Of a stretch of 64,000 nt of DNA, positions 1 to 8,521 are shown one piece after another. Position numbers and translations under genes: made by a program. The notes under the pieces are model-generated. The model saw nothing but the letters and a program-made list of their open reading frames with translations, was not told where the DNA came from and did not search any database. Numbering within the stretch: position 1 is the first letter of the stretch; every line of letters starts with the position of its first letter. This stretch comes from JAXLWB01 sp046328715. Lineage in GTDB: Bacteria > Chloroflexota > Anaerolineae > Caldilineales > Caldilineaceae. Location of the stretch: contig JAXLWB010000018.1 of NCBI GenBank assembly GCA_046328715.1, forward strand, positions 106,517-170,516, given 5' to 3'.

Positions 1-798
1 AAGGAAGGGGAGCAGCGGCGTGTAGAGATGCACCAGCGGTTGTGAGCCACTAGCGGCGTGCGCCTGCAGGGCTGGGGCGTAGAGGAAACCAGTCTGCGTC
101 ATGCCGAGCGGGCGTAGGATCTGTTCCGTCACATAGTCAGCATAGGGTTGGCCGCTCACCGCCTCGATCACGGCACCCAGCACCATATAGCCCAGATTGC
201 TGTAGCTCGCCTTGCTGCCAGGCGCAAACTGTAGTTGCTGATATTCTGGTAGATAGCGCTTGAGCAACGCCGTCTGATCGACTAGTTCGTCCTGATAATG
301 GACCCAGCCAAGCATCGCTGGAACCGGGTCGGCCAGACCTGAACTGTGGTTGAGCAGGTGACGAATGGTGATCGGTTGGCTGCCCGCCGGAGCTTGTACA
401 GCGAATTCCGGCAAGTAACGTGTCACCGGGTCGTCAAGCTGCAATCCCCCCTGTTCATTCAATTGTAGGATAGCAATGGCAGTCACGATCTTGGTCATCG
501 ACCACCAGTGGTAGACTGTCTCCGGGGTGGCGGCGATTTGGTTAGGGCCATCGGCCAGACCAAAGGCACGGTTATAAACAAGTTTGCCATCCTTGACGAC
601 CACGATGGAAAGGCCGGGCGGGCTACCAGCGGCGACAAGTTGGGTCAAAAACTGTTCCAGTTCTACAGTCTTGGTGATGTGGGTGGGTGTTTTGGGTGGA
701 TGGGGTGCGTACGCATAAAGCACACCCCCACTGACCACCCCCAGCGCAAGCACAACGCCCCCGATGATTCGTAGTTGCATAAGCCATGTCGTCTGCAT
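1..798 (-). CDS. Serine hydrolase of the beta-lactamase (class C / PBP-like) family, 3' end cut by window edge
   Basis: The reverse strand encodes an N-terminal hydrophobic segment (about residues 9-30, signal anchor or signal peptide) followed by a beta-lactamase/D-Ala-D-Ala carboxypeptidase fold. The catalytic SMTK tetrad (SxxK) is at about residues 100-103 and the YSN motif is near residue 199. The ATG at 798 has an AAAAGGAG ribosome-binding site 8-9 nt upstream. The C-terminal part, with the expected HxG-type motif, lies beyond position 1. The family hydrolyses beta-lactams, esters or D-amino peptides; the substrate cannot be told from sequence. It follows the small gene at 802-1026 by 3 bp, so the two are probably one transcript. 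A paralogue lies at 8514-10067. Class is sure, substrate unknown. Confidence 0.9.
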   Translation of the reverse strand, partial: MQTTWLMQLRIIGGVVLALGVVSGGVLYAYAPHPPKTPTHITKTVELEQFLTQLVAAGSPPGLSIVVVKDGKLVYNRAFGLADGPNQIAATPETVYHWWSMTKIVTAIAILQLNEQGGLQLDDPVTRYLPEFAVQAPAGSQPITIRHLLNHSSGLADPVPAMLGWVHYQDELVDQTALLKRYLPEYQQLQFAPGSKASYSNLGYMVLGAVIEAVSGQPYADYVTEQILRPLGMTQTGFLYAPALQAHAASGSQPLVHLYTPLLPFL

Positions 799-801
799 AA
801 T

Positions 802-1026
802 CTAGTCTCCTTTTGATTGAGTTCCTTCGCCAAGTTGATTCACCGCAATTAGGGTCAGATTGAGGTCACGGATACGCGCCAGCACACCGTGCAGCGCCGT
901 TTGATCCAATTCCCCGCTGAGTTGCGTTTCACCATTGGCAAGTCGGGTCATCTGTAGACCGGCGAACCAGTCAGACCACTCGTCATCGAGATGACCTTGA
1001 ATTCGAATGTGATAGACATGTTCCAT
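802..1026 (-). CDS. Small conserved protein, function unknown (74 aa)
   Basis: A 74-residue soluble protein that begins MEHVYHIRIQGHLDDEW and ends in a Gly/Ser/Lys tail. I recall similar short proteins, with an HIRIxGHL...W start and an LHGVLxRIRDL core, as common hypothetical proteins in Chloroflexota and neighbouring phyla, often beside regulators or hydrolases; this is memory, not a search. The ATG at 1026 is preferred over the upstream ATG at 1044 because GAGGTG lies just upstream. It is divergent from the MalT-like regulator at 1203 and 3 bp upstream of the serine hydrolase, so all three may form one regulatory unit. No enzymatic motif, membrane segment or signal peptide is visible. Confidence 0.75.
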   Translation of the reverse strand: MEHVYHIRIQGHLDDEWSDWFAGLQMTRLANGETQLSGELDQTALHGVLARIRDLNLTLIAVNQLGEGTQSKGD

Positions 1027-1092
1027 CTTGCACCTCGCAATCACTTGTGGCTCTACTCTAGTGCAAGGCTAAAGGTACCGCATCCAACTCAA

Positions 1093-1114
1093 GTTAGATT
1101 GCGAGGTTAGATTG
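1093..1114. promoter_or_regulatory. Direct repeat in divergent intergenic region, candidate operator
   Basis: GTTAGATTG occurs twice (1093-1101 and 1106-1114), 13 bp apart, in the short gap between the divergent small gene and the MalT-like regulator. Tandem direct repeats are a common arrangement for activator binding. Which protein binds here is not known. Confidence 0.35.
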
Positions 1115-1148
1115 TTTTGAACCAGGCAAGTGGGATACGCAACTTTTC

Positions 1149-1157
1149 TGTTATAAT
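1149..1157 (+). promoter_or_regulatory. Extended -10 promoter for the MalT-like regulator
   Basis: TG-T-TATAAT: a perfect TATAAT (1152-1157) preceded by the TGn extension. No good -35 box is seen at 16-18 bp, as expected for an extended -10 promoter. Transcription would start about 40 nt before the ATG at 1203. Confidence 0.55.
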
Positions 1158-1202
1158 AGCGACCGTGACGTGTTCCAGAATCTATGGGGGAGCAAGCTGT
1201 CC

Positions 1203-3932
1203 ATGTCGAACCTGTTGTTACCGACCAAACTCTATGCACCACCTGCACGCGCTCATTTGTTACATCGCCCCGCGCTCTTCGCTAGACTCAATCACGAAGA
1301 ATTGCGTCCACTGACGCTAATTGCCGCACCAGCCGGTTTTGGCAAGACCACACTGGTTGCAGAATGGATGGCACAAAACAAACAACCGGTAGCCTGGCTC
1401 TCGCTCGAAGACGATGACAACGAGGTGGGACGTTTTCTCACCTACCTTGTAGCGGCACTACGTACCCTTACCAACAACGATTTGGGCCAAGATGCGTTGG
1501 CCATGCTGCAATCTCCCCAACCTCCACCGGTACGATCCATTCTCCACACCTTGGCGCACGAGTTGATCCGTGACTTGCCGCCCTCTGTGTTGGTGCTCGA
1601 CGACTATCATGTTATCAACGCCCAGCCGATTCATAATGCTGTGCTTTTTTTGCTGGAACACGTTCCCATCCTGCGCTGGATCATCAATACGCGTGTCGAT
1701 CCAGCCCTACCATTGGGTCGCCTGCGGGCGCGTCAGCAGCTTTTGGAGTTACGCGCGGCGGATCTGCGTTTTAGCGAAGGGGAGACGAGCCAGCTTCTCA
1801 ATGAGATCATGCAGTTGGCCTTGACGGTACAGTCGGTGCAAGAACTCCACGCCAAGACTGAAGGTTGGATCGCAGGTCTGCAATTGGCCAGCCTTGCCAT
1901 GCAGGGCAACCCGGCACGCAGCGACTTCATCCATGATTTCTACGGCAGCCATCGCTATATCGCCGACTACCTAGCCGACGAGGTGCTCAACCACCTGCCG
2001 GATCATCTTCAGGAGTTTCTGCTGCACACGTCGATTTTGGAACGGATGTGTGCTGAGTTATGCAACGCCGTGAATGAGGATCAAACGCTGCCAGCGCAGA
2101 CCCTATTGGAGGAGCTAGAGCGGGCCAATCTTTTCCTGATTCCGCTCGACGGGGATCGGCACTGGTATCGCTATCACCATCTTTTTGCCGATCTCTTACG
2201 GCAACGGCTACAACATCGCCAGCCGCAAAGAGTTGCCGAACTGCATCGCCGCGCAGCAACATGGTTGGCAGCCAATGGCTTCCTGGATGATGCCATTCGC
2301 CATCTGATCGCAGGCAAGGCGCTTCCTCAGGCGGCCGATCTGTTGGAGCAGAATCATGAGACGCTCTGGATGCAAGGGCGCGTTGCGACGTTGCATCACT
2401 GGCTCTCCTTTCTACCCGCCGAGCTGCTTGCCGATCGTCCGCGCCTGTTATTGGCACAAGTCTGGACGCATGTGCTCAGCGACGCCGATGCGACTGTAAT
2501 TACGGCACTCTTCCAGCAGATCGAAGCAGCGCTTGCACATGCCGCTTCTACCCAGGCGGCTGAGGCGCAAAAGAACATTAGAGAATTGCGAGGTGTGTTG
2601 GCAGCGATCCGTGCTGTCTACCACAGCAAACATGAAGAAAGCGCGGCTGTGATTGCCAATGCCGAGCAGGCGTTGGCCGATCTTCCCGCTTCGATTGGTA
2701 GTTGGCGCAGCATCGCCTTGATGTGTCTGGGTTTTGCCCATGAGATGAAGGGCGACGTGAACGCTGCGGAAACGACCTTTGTCGAAGCGATTCGCCTGTG
2801 CCAGCGGATTGGGAACCATTATTCCGCCTTCGTCACAGCACGAAGTTTGGCGCGCACCTACCTGACCCAAGGCAAGCTACATCTGGCTGCGGCCACCTAT
2901 CGCGATGCGCTTGACCAAGCCACGCAACACGGCATCGGGCAACTGCCGCATACGGCGCATGTCCACATCAATCTGGGTCGACTCCACTATGAATGGAACG
3001 ATTTGGAAGCCGCGGCAGCCCAGTTGCAAATGGGGATCGAGCGGCACCAGGATCAGGCAGTCAATTGGATTCAGATTGAAGCGTATCTGCTGCTGGCGCG
3101 TGTCCGATGGGTTCAGGGCGAAGTTGCGACGGCTGAGGCACTGATCGGGCAAGCCGAACAACTCGCGCAGACCAGCAAATTTGAATGGATCAAGGTGGCA
3201 ACCGCCAGCAGTCTGGTGACGATTCGTCTGCTCTTTGGACAAGACGAAGGTGGCGAGCAGTGGCTTGTGCAGGCACAACCGCAATGGACAGATGAACTCA
3301 ACCGGATCAGTGAGGGCGAACATCTCAGCGCAGCACGCGTTTTGATCCACCAGCACAGAACGGCGGAGGCTTTATCTTTCCTCGTCCATATTACCCAGGA
3401 GGCCGAACGTAGCGGTCGCATGAAAGCCGTCGTAGAAAGTGGCGTTCTGGCGGCCCTGGCCTATCAGCTTCAGGGCGAGCGCCAGTCGGCTAAGGAAACA
3501 TTACTCAAGGTATTGATTCTGGCGGAACTGGAAGGCTATCTCCGTACTTTTGTCGATGAAGGCGAAGCCATGCGGCAGTTGTTGATTGAATGTGCAACAT
3601 GGCTTGGACTACACCCCAACACAGCGCAAAATCACAAATTGTTGCTTTATGTAGATAAAGTCTTGACTGCTTTCCCACAAGCAGTGATACAGGCGAGCGA
3701 GGGTTTGTCGACCCAAAAATCCAAAACTCAACCATTGGTGGAGCCACTTTCTGACCGTGAACTTGAGTTGCTTCACTTGATGGCCGCCGGTCTTTCGAAT
3801 CAGGAGATCGCAGAAAGGCTCATCATTACGTTGGGAACTGTCAAGTCACATGCGAATCATATCTTTGGCAAATTGGGCGTGCAAGGCCGCGTCAAAGCGA
3901 TCAATCAGGCACGTGAGTTGGCGCTGATTTAA
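1203..3932 (+). CDS. MalT-like LuxR-family ATPase transcriptional regulator
   Basis: A 909-aa STAND-type regulator. An N-terminal P-loop (APAGFGKTT, residues about 42-50) and a Walker B-like VLVLDDYH (about residue 130) form the ATPase module. A long helical region of TPR-like repeats follows, and the last 65 residues form a LuxR/GerE helix-turn-helix (LSDRELELLHLMAAG ... GTVKSHANHIFGKL). Family members bind an inducer through the helical domain and then multimerise on DNA. The ATG at 1203 (MSNLLLPTKLY) is chosen over 1170 because GGGGGAG precedes it and homologues start near this motif. It is divergent from the small gene/serine hydrolase pair, its most likely target. The inducer is unknown. 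Confidence 0.9.
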   Translation: MSNLLLPTKLYAPPARAHLLHRPALFARLNHEELRPLTLIAAPAGFGKTTLVAEWMAQNKQPVAWLSLEDDDNEVGRFLTYLVAALRTLTNNDLGQDALAMLQSPQPPPVRSILHTLAHELIRDLPPSVLVLDDYHVINAQPIHNAVLFLLEHVPILRWIINTRVDPALPLGRLRARQQLLELRAADLRFSEGETSQLLNEIMQLALTVQSVQELHAKTEGWIAGLQLASLAMQGNPARSDFIHDFYGSHRYIADYLADEVLNHLPDHLQEFLLHTSILERMCAELCNAVNEDQTLPAQTLLEELERANLFLIPLDGDRHWYRYHHLFADLLRQRLQHRQPQRVAELHRRAATWLAANGFLDDAIRHLIAGKALPQAADLLEQNHETLWMQGRVATLHHWLSFLPAELLADRPRLLLAQVWTHVLSDADATVITALFQQIEAALAHAASTQAAEAQKNIRELRGVLAAIRAVYHSKHEESAAVIANAEQALADLPASIGSWRSIALMCLGFAHEMKGDVNAAETTFVEAIRLCQRIGNHYSAFVTARSLARTYLTQGKLHLAAATYRDALDQATQHGIGQLPHTAHVHINLGRLHYEWNDLEAAAAQLQMGIERHQDQAVNWIQIEAYLLLARVRWVQGEVATAEALIGQAEQLAQTSKFEWIKVATASSLVTIRLLFGQDEGGEQWLVQAQPQWTDELNRISEGEHLSAARVLIHQHRTAEALSFLVHITQEAERSGRMKAVVESGVLAALAYQLQGERQSAKETLLKVLILAELEGYLRTFVDEGEAMRQLLIECATWLGLHPNTAQNHKLLLYVDKVLTAFPQAVIQASEGLSTQKSKTQPLVEPLSDRELELLHLMAAGLSNQEIAERLIITLGTVKSHANHIFGKLGVQGRVKAINQARELALI

Positions 3933-4116
3933 CATTCCGATGCTCACGTCACGATTTGTGAACTGGTAACAGGGCTACAGCACCAATTAGTAATGAAAAA
4001 GGAATTGGTAAGCGGATGACATAGATAGAACGGATTATTGCGGATCTTTTTACCGGTTTTGATCCTTGTCTATCCCGGCAATTTCCGTTTGCTCCGCGTA
4101 CCAAAAGGCAATCGCA

Positions 4117-7100
4117 ATGACCTCTCTACTCCAGATTCAGTTACTCGGCGACTTTCGATTGGAGGTTGGCGGTACATTGATCACGGCCTTAAATGCCGAC
4201 CGCCCGCAGTCGCTGCTTGCCTATCTGCTGCTGCATCGCCAGGCACCGCAGCCACGTCCACACATTGCTTTTTTGATGTGGCCCGATTCGAGCGAGGAGC
4301 AGGCGCTCAACAACCTGCGCAATTTATTGCACAAACTACGGCGTGTGCTGCCCAAGGCCGATGACTTTTTGGCGGTGGATAATCTAACCGTGCAATGGCG
4401 ACCCGACGCACCGTTTCGATTGGATGTGGCTGACTTTGAAGCCGCACTTGCCCAGGCGCGCAAGGCGACCGATTGCGAGCGTGCGCAACAGTGGCTGGAG
4501 CAGGCGCTGGCGAGCTACGGGGGTGACCTGTTGCCCGGCAACTACGACGACTGGCTGATTGCACTGCGTGAAGAACTACGACAACAGAAGATCGAAGCGC
4601 TGCATAAACTGATTACACTGCTCGAACAACAAGGGGAATACCGCGCCGCGCTGCGCTTTGCCCAGCGTTTACTTCAGCAAGACGAATTGGATGAGGCCGC
4701 CTATGTCTTACAGATGCGACTCTATGCGCTCAGTGGCGACCGGGCGGGGATTCGGCGTGTTTACCAAAGTTGTGTTGATGCCTTGGCCCGTGAACTCGAC
4801 GTCGAACCAAGCCCAGCCACCCAGGCAGCCTATGAGCAATATCTGCGTGCGCCTTCTCCGATAACGGTTGCTCCGCTTGCGCGCGGTTCAACACCAATTG
4901 TCACAACGGATCCCGTTGTGCCGACGCCGGATGCCAATCAAAACAATCTCTCTGTAATAGATAGTGTTACGCCAAGTTTAGCACCCAGTTCCGTGGTCAC
5001 GCCGTCTCTGTTCCGCCCTCGCCCTTTGCCCGCGCCGCGCACAAATTTTCTAGGGCGCAGCCACGAACTGGCTGAACTAAGCTCACGACTGGCAGATCCA
5101 GCATGTCGTCTGCTGACGATCATTGGACCTGGCGGCATGGGGAAGACACGGCTGGCGCTAGAGACGGCGAGAAGCCATCAATCCATCTTTGCAGACGGCG
5201 TGGCCTTTGTCTCATTAGCCCCGCTGGAGTCGGTGGAACAGATCCACAGTGCGATCGCAGACGCCCTCAACGTTTCCTATCAAAGAGACGTCTCACCTAG
5301 CGAACAATTGCTCCACGTTCTGCGGGAAAAGGAACTGCTCTTGATGCTGGACAACTTCGAACACCTGCTTGTAGGGGCGGAACTGCTCTCGACTATTCTG
5401 GATGATACCACGCGGGTCAAACTCTTGGTCACCTCGCGCGAGCGCCTGAATTTGCAAGAAGAGTGGCTCTTTGAATTGGGTGGCTTGTCGGTTACTGCGG
5501 AGCCAGCAGTAGATGGTGCGGAAAGTGAGGCGGTATCCTTGTTTCTGCAAAGTGCCCGGCGAGTCCGCCAGGAATTTTCACCATCCCCAACCGACTTGAA
5601 GGTGATCCGACAACTCTGCCAACTGGTCGGCGGGCTGCCCTTGGGCATCGAATTGGCGGCGACCTGGATCAGGCTGCTCGCTTGCCGCGAGATTCTTGAT
5701 GAAGTTCAACGCAGTCTCGACTTTCTCTCGACGTCGCTGCGCAACCTGCCGGAGCGTCACCGCAGCTTGCGCGCTGTCTTCGATCACTCGTGGGCCTTAC
5801 TCTCTGATCCAGAGCAGAGGCTCTTCTGCAGACTCAGCATCTTTCAAGGTGGCTTTACCCGGACGGCAGCCGAAAAAGTGGCTGGGGCCACCTTGCCACT
5901 GCTGGCCGCCTTGGTCGACAAATCGTTACTACAACTGAGCGGAACGGGCCGTTTTACGCTGCATCAATTGCTGCACCAGTATGCACAGGAAAAGCTAACG
6001 GAAGCAGCAGAAATCAGCGAGTTGCGCAATCGACACTTGCGCTTCTTCTTGAACTATGTCGAGGAAACTCAGTTGGCTGATGAGCAGCAGACACTGTGGC
6101 TGGAACAGATTGCAACTGAGTCCGAAAATCTGTGGGCGGCGTTGCACTGGTCAACCACAGGTGGTGATGTAGAAAGTGGCATGCGCTTGGTATATGCCCT
6201 GCATTCTTACTCGGAGAGACGCGGCTTCTGGCGCGAGGAGTATGAATGGCTCGTGCGTCTACTGGCACTTCCTACTGCCGAGTCGACCAATTTGCTGCGC
6301 GCACGCCTGTTGCTCTACACGGGTCAGTCGGCGTTGCAACTGGTTGACTCGACGACAGCGGCAGCCCATTACAACACAAGTTTAGCGCTTGCACGACAGC
6401 TACAATCAGCGCCTGATATTGTGATGGCCCTCATCGGGCTGGGTGACAGCCAAGCCGATCATGCGGCGGCACAGCGACTCTATGAGGAAAGCCTGGCGCT
6501 GAGTCGTGAAATAGACTTTCGCGAGGGTCAAGCGCAGGCCATGACCTGTCTAGGCCATTTGTACTCGGGTGCGGGCGATTTCGATCAGGCTACGAAGCTC
6601 TATGAGGAAGCTCTTGCCATGTTGCAAGAACTCGGGGATCGAGTGGCCGCTACCGGGTTGCTGCGCAATCTCGGCACCGTTGCCTTCGCCAGAGGAGCCT
6701 ATATGCAAGCCCGCACACTGTACGAAGAATGTTTGCGTGTCTATCGTGAACTAGACCGCCGATCTGGCGTCATGGCACTACTCAACGATCTGGCCGATGT
6801 GGCCCTGGCCTATGGCGAGACCACGCAGGCGACGCAACTTTATGGCGAAAGTTTGGTCCGGGCGAACGAATTGGGTAATAAATGGAGCATGGCCTGGAAT
6901 TTTGAGAGTCTAGGAAAAGTTGCAGTGCGGGAAGAGCAATACGAACGAGCAGCTTATCTCTTTGGTTGCGCCGAACGTCTCTTCCAAGCCATTTCGGCAC
7001 GGCTGCGCCAGGATGACATTGCCGAACATGAACGCATGTTGGCCCTCTGCCGCGCCAAACTTGGTGCAGCAACGTTTGCCGCACATCATCAGCAGGGTCA

Positions 7101-7173
7101 TGGCGCATCACTCGAAGTTGCCATCAAAATTGCCTTGGCTACCGACGATTCTCCCAAACCAGTATCCATCTAA
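4117..7173 (+). CDS. Large SARP/BTAD regulator with NB-ARC ATPase and TPR repeats
   Basis: A 1018-aa regulator. Residues about 1-100 form a winged-helix DNA-binding domain (LLGDFRLEVGG, then MWPDSSEEQALNNLRNLLHKLR). Residues about 100-250 are a bacterial transcriptional activation domain. After a Pro/Ser/Thr-rich linker comes an NB-ARC-like ATPase with P-loop GPGGMGKTR near residue 340 and LLMLDNFEHL as Walker B. The C-terminal 450 residues are TPR repeats (YEESLALSREI, YEEALAMLQEL and others). The ATG at 4117 (MTSLLQIQLLG) is chosen because homology begins there; the ribosome-binding site (AAAAGGC) is weak. The gene lies 185 bp after the MalT-like regulator and upstream of two membrane proteins and a serine hydrolase, which may be its regulon. 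Confidence 0.9.
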   Translation: MTSLLQIQLLGDFRLEVGGTLITALNADRPQSLLAYLLLHRQAPQPRPHIAFLMWPDSSEEQALNNLRNLLHKLRRVLPKADDFLAVDNLTVQWRPDAPFRLDVADFEAALAQARKATDCERAQQWLEQALASYGGDLLPGNYDDWLIALREELRQQKIEALHKLITLLEQQGEYRAALRFAQRLLQQDELDEAAYVLQMRLYALSGDRAGIRRVYQSCVDALARELDVEPSPATQAAYEQYLRAPSPITVAPLARGSTPIVTTDPVVPTPDANQNNLSVIDSVTPSLAPSSVVTPSLFRPRPLPAPRTNFLGRSHELAELSSRLADPACRLLTIIGPGGMGKTRLALETARSHQSIFADGVAFVSLAPLESVEQIHSAIADALNVSYQRDVSPSEQLLHVLREKELLLMLDNFEHLLVGAELLSTILDDTTRVKLLVTSRERLNLQEEWLFELGGLSVTAEPAVDGAESEAVSLFLQSARRVRQEFSPSPTDLKVIRQLCQLVGGLPLGIELAATWIRLLACREILDEVQRSLDFLSTSLRNLPERHRSLRAVFDHSWALLSDPEQRLFCRLSIFQGGFTRTAAEKVAGATLPLLAALVDKSLLQLSGTGRFTLHQLLHQYAQEKLTEAAEISELRNRHLRFFLNYVEETQLADEQQTLWLEQIATESENLWAALHWSTTGGDVESGMRLVYALHSYSERRGFWREEYEWLVRLLALPTAESTNLLRARLLLYTGQSALQLVDSTTAAAHYNTSLALARQLQSAPDIVMALIGLGDSQADHAAAQRLYEESLALSREIDFREGQAQAMTCLGHLYSGAGDFDQATKLYEEALAMLQELGDRVAATGLLRNLGTVAFARGAYMQARTLYEECLRVYRELDRRSGVMALLNDLADVALAYGETTQATQLYGESLVRANELGNKWSMAWNFESLGKVAVREEQYERAAYLFGCAERLFQAISARLRQDDIAEHERMLALCRAKLGAATFAAHHQQGHGASLEVAIKIALATDDSPKPVSI

Positions 7174-7409
7174 AACTGACAAAGAACCTCCTCGCAGTAT
7201 TTCCTCGAATCCACATGGCGACCGACTTCATCACCACGCTGGCTACGCTCACCAACCTATGCAAAAGGCTAGGACATATCTCGCTATCTGACCGGTGCTA
7301 GGGGAGGAATTCTAGCCGATCCTTATAGACAGACACGTAGCGACAACATCTTTTATTTGGCGCGCTTTTTCGTTGTAAGGAGTGTCTAGTTGTTCCTCGG
7401 AGGAGTTCT

Positions 7410-7781
7410 ATGAGCAACAGACAGCTCGTAAAAGATCTGTTCGTTTGGGGATTCGCTCTGTGGCTGATCGGCTACATCTTGGGCATCGTCTTTTTCTTGT
7501 TCCTTCCGCCATCGCGCATTGGCTGGGCTGTCCTGCCGATTGGGGTGATGATTACCTGTTGGGTCTTACTGAAACAGGTGCAAGGTAACAATTTCAGCCA
7601 CTATCTGAGCGTGTCCGCAGTTTGGACCATGATTGCGGTCGTGCTCGATTACTTGTTGATTGTCCAAGCATTAAAACCAGCCGATGGCTATTACAAGTTC
7701 GATGTTTATCTCTACTACACGCTAACTTTTGCCCTGCCGCTTCTCCTCTATTGGTGGAAAAAATCCAACGGATACCTATGA
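7410..7781 (+). CDS. Small integral membrane protein, function unknown (123 aa)
   Basis: A 123-aa protein with four predicted membrane helices (about residues 10-32, 39-55, 65-85 and 100-117) and a conserved-looking polar segment KPADGYYKFDVYLYY before the last helix. The ribosome-binding site GGAGGAG is excellent and 5-6 nt from the ATG. Its stop overlaps the start of the next gene as ATGA (7778-7781), so the two are translationally coupled and probably act together. I do not recognise a named function. The 237-bp gap upstream holds no gene and no clear promoter. Confidence 0.8.
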   Translation: MSNRQLVKDLFVWGFALWLIGYILGIVFFLFLPPSRIGWAVLPIGVMITCWVLLKQVQGNNFSHYLSVSAVWTMIAVVLDYLLIVQALKPADGYYKFDVYLYYTLTFALPLLLYWWKKSNGYL

Positions 7782-8521
7782 ACCGACTTTCACAACCTCA
7801 ACATAGCAATCCGACCTACAGGATCGCCGTGCAATTCGGCTTCTGGATGGCGCTTCTCCTTGCAGTCGCAACTACGGTTGCTTTTGGCATTGCAATCACA
7901 ACGATGCCGATCTCAGGCCCGTTTTGTGTGAGCGATTGCGTCACCTATCCCTATGAGACGGTGGCCGATCATGTCCCTGGCGATTACATTTGGATGGTTC
8001 CTGGCGCACTGATAGCACCGATCGTAGTGATCCTGATGGTCTGCATTCACCACTACGCCGCTGTGGAGAAGAAGCTTTTTAGCCAAATCGGCGTGATCTT
8101 TGCTGCGATCTATACCGCACTGATTGCGGTTGATTACTACATTCAGCTCGCCGTGATCCAGCCCAGTCTGTTGCGTAGCGAGTTCGAAGGGATAGCATTG
8201 ATCTCACAGTACAATCCACACAGCATCTTTATCGCCCTGGAAGATTTGGGTTATGTGATGTTAGCCCTGACATTCCTCTTGATTGCCCCGGTTTTTACAG
8301 GCAAACAGCGACTTAGCGGGGTGCTACGCTGGCTTTTCCGCATCAGTTCACTGCTGGCCCTGGGTGGATTCGTTCTCTACCATCTGATCTACGGTTACAA
8401 CCTGGAATACCGCTTTGAAGTCTTCGTCATTGCAGTCGATTGGGTGACATTAATTGTGGCTGGCGTGTTAGTGGCAATTTTCTTCAGAAGTATGCTGCAA
8501 AAAGCAGGTAAAGGTGTGTAG
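7778..8521 (+). CDS. Multi-pass membrane protein, function unknown (247 aa)
   Basis: A 247-aa protein with about six or seven hydrophobic helices. A loop with paired cysteines (GPFCVSDCVTYPYETV, about residues 45-60) lies outside the first helix. The start at 7778 is fixed by the ATGA overlap with the preceding gene; a longer upstream reading would run through that gene. Its end overlaps the GTG start of the beta-lactamase-fold gene at 8514 by 8 bp, so the three genes form a tight operon. Possibly a sensor or carrier partner of the hydrolase, but this is inference from gene order only. Confidence 0.78.
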   Translation: MNRLSQPQHSNPTYRIAVQFGFWMALLLAVATTVAFGIAITTMPISGPFCVSDCVTYPYETVADHVPGDYIWMVPGALIAPIVVILMVCIHHYAAVEKKLFSQIGVIFAAIYTALIAVDYYIQLAVIQPSLLRSEFEGIALISQYNPHSIFIALEDLGYVMLALTFLLIAPVFTGKQRLSGVLRWLFRISSLLALGGFVLYHLIYGYNLEYRFEVFVIAVDWVTLIVAGVLVAIFFRSMLQKAGKGV

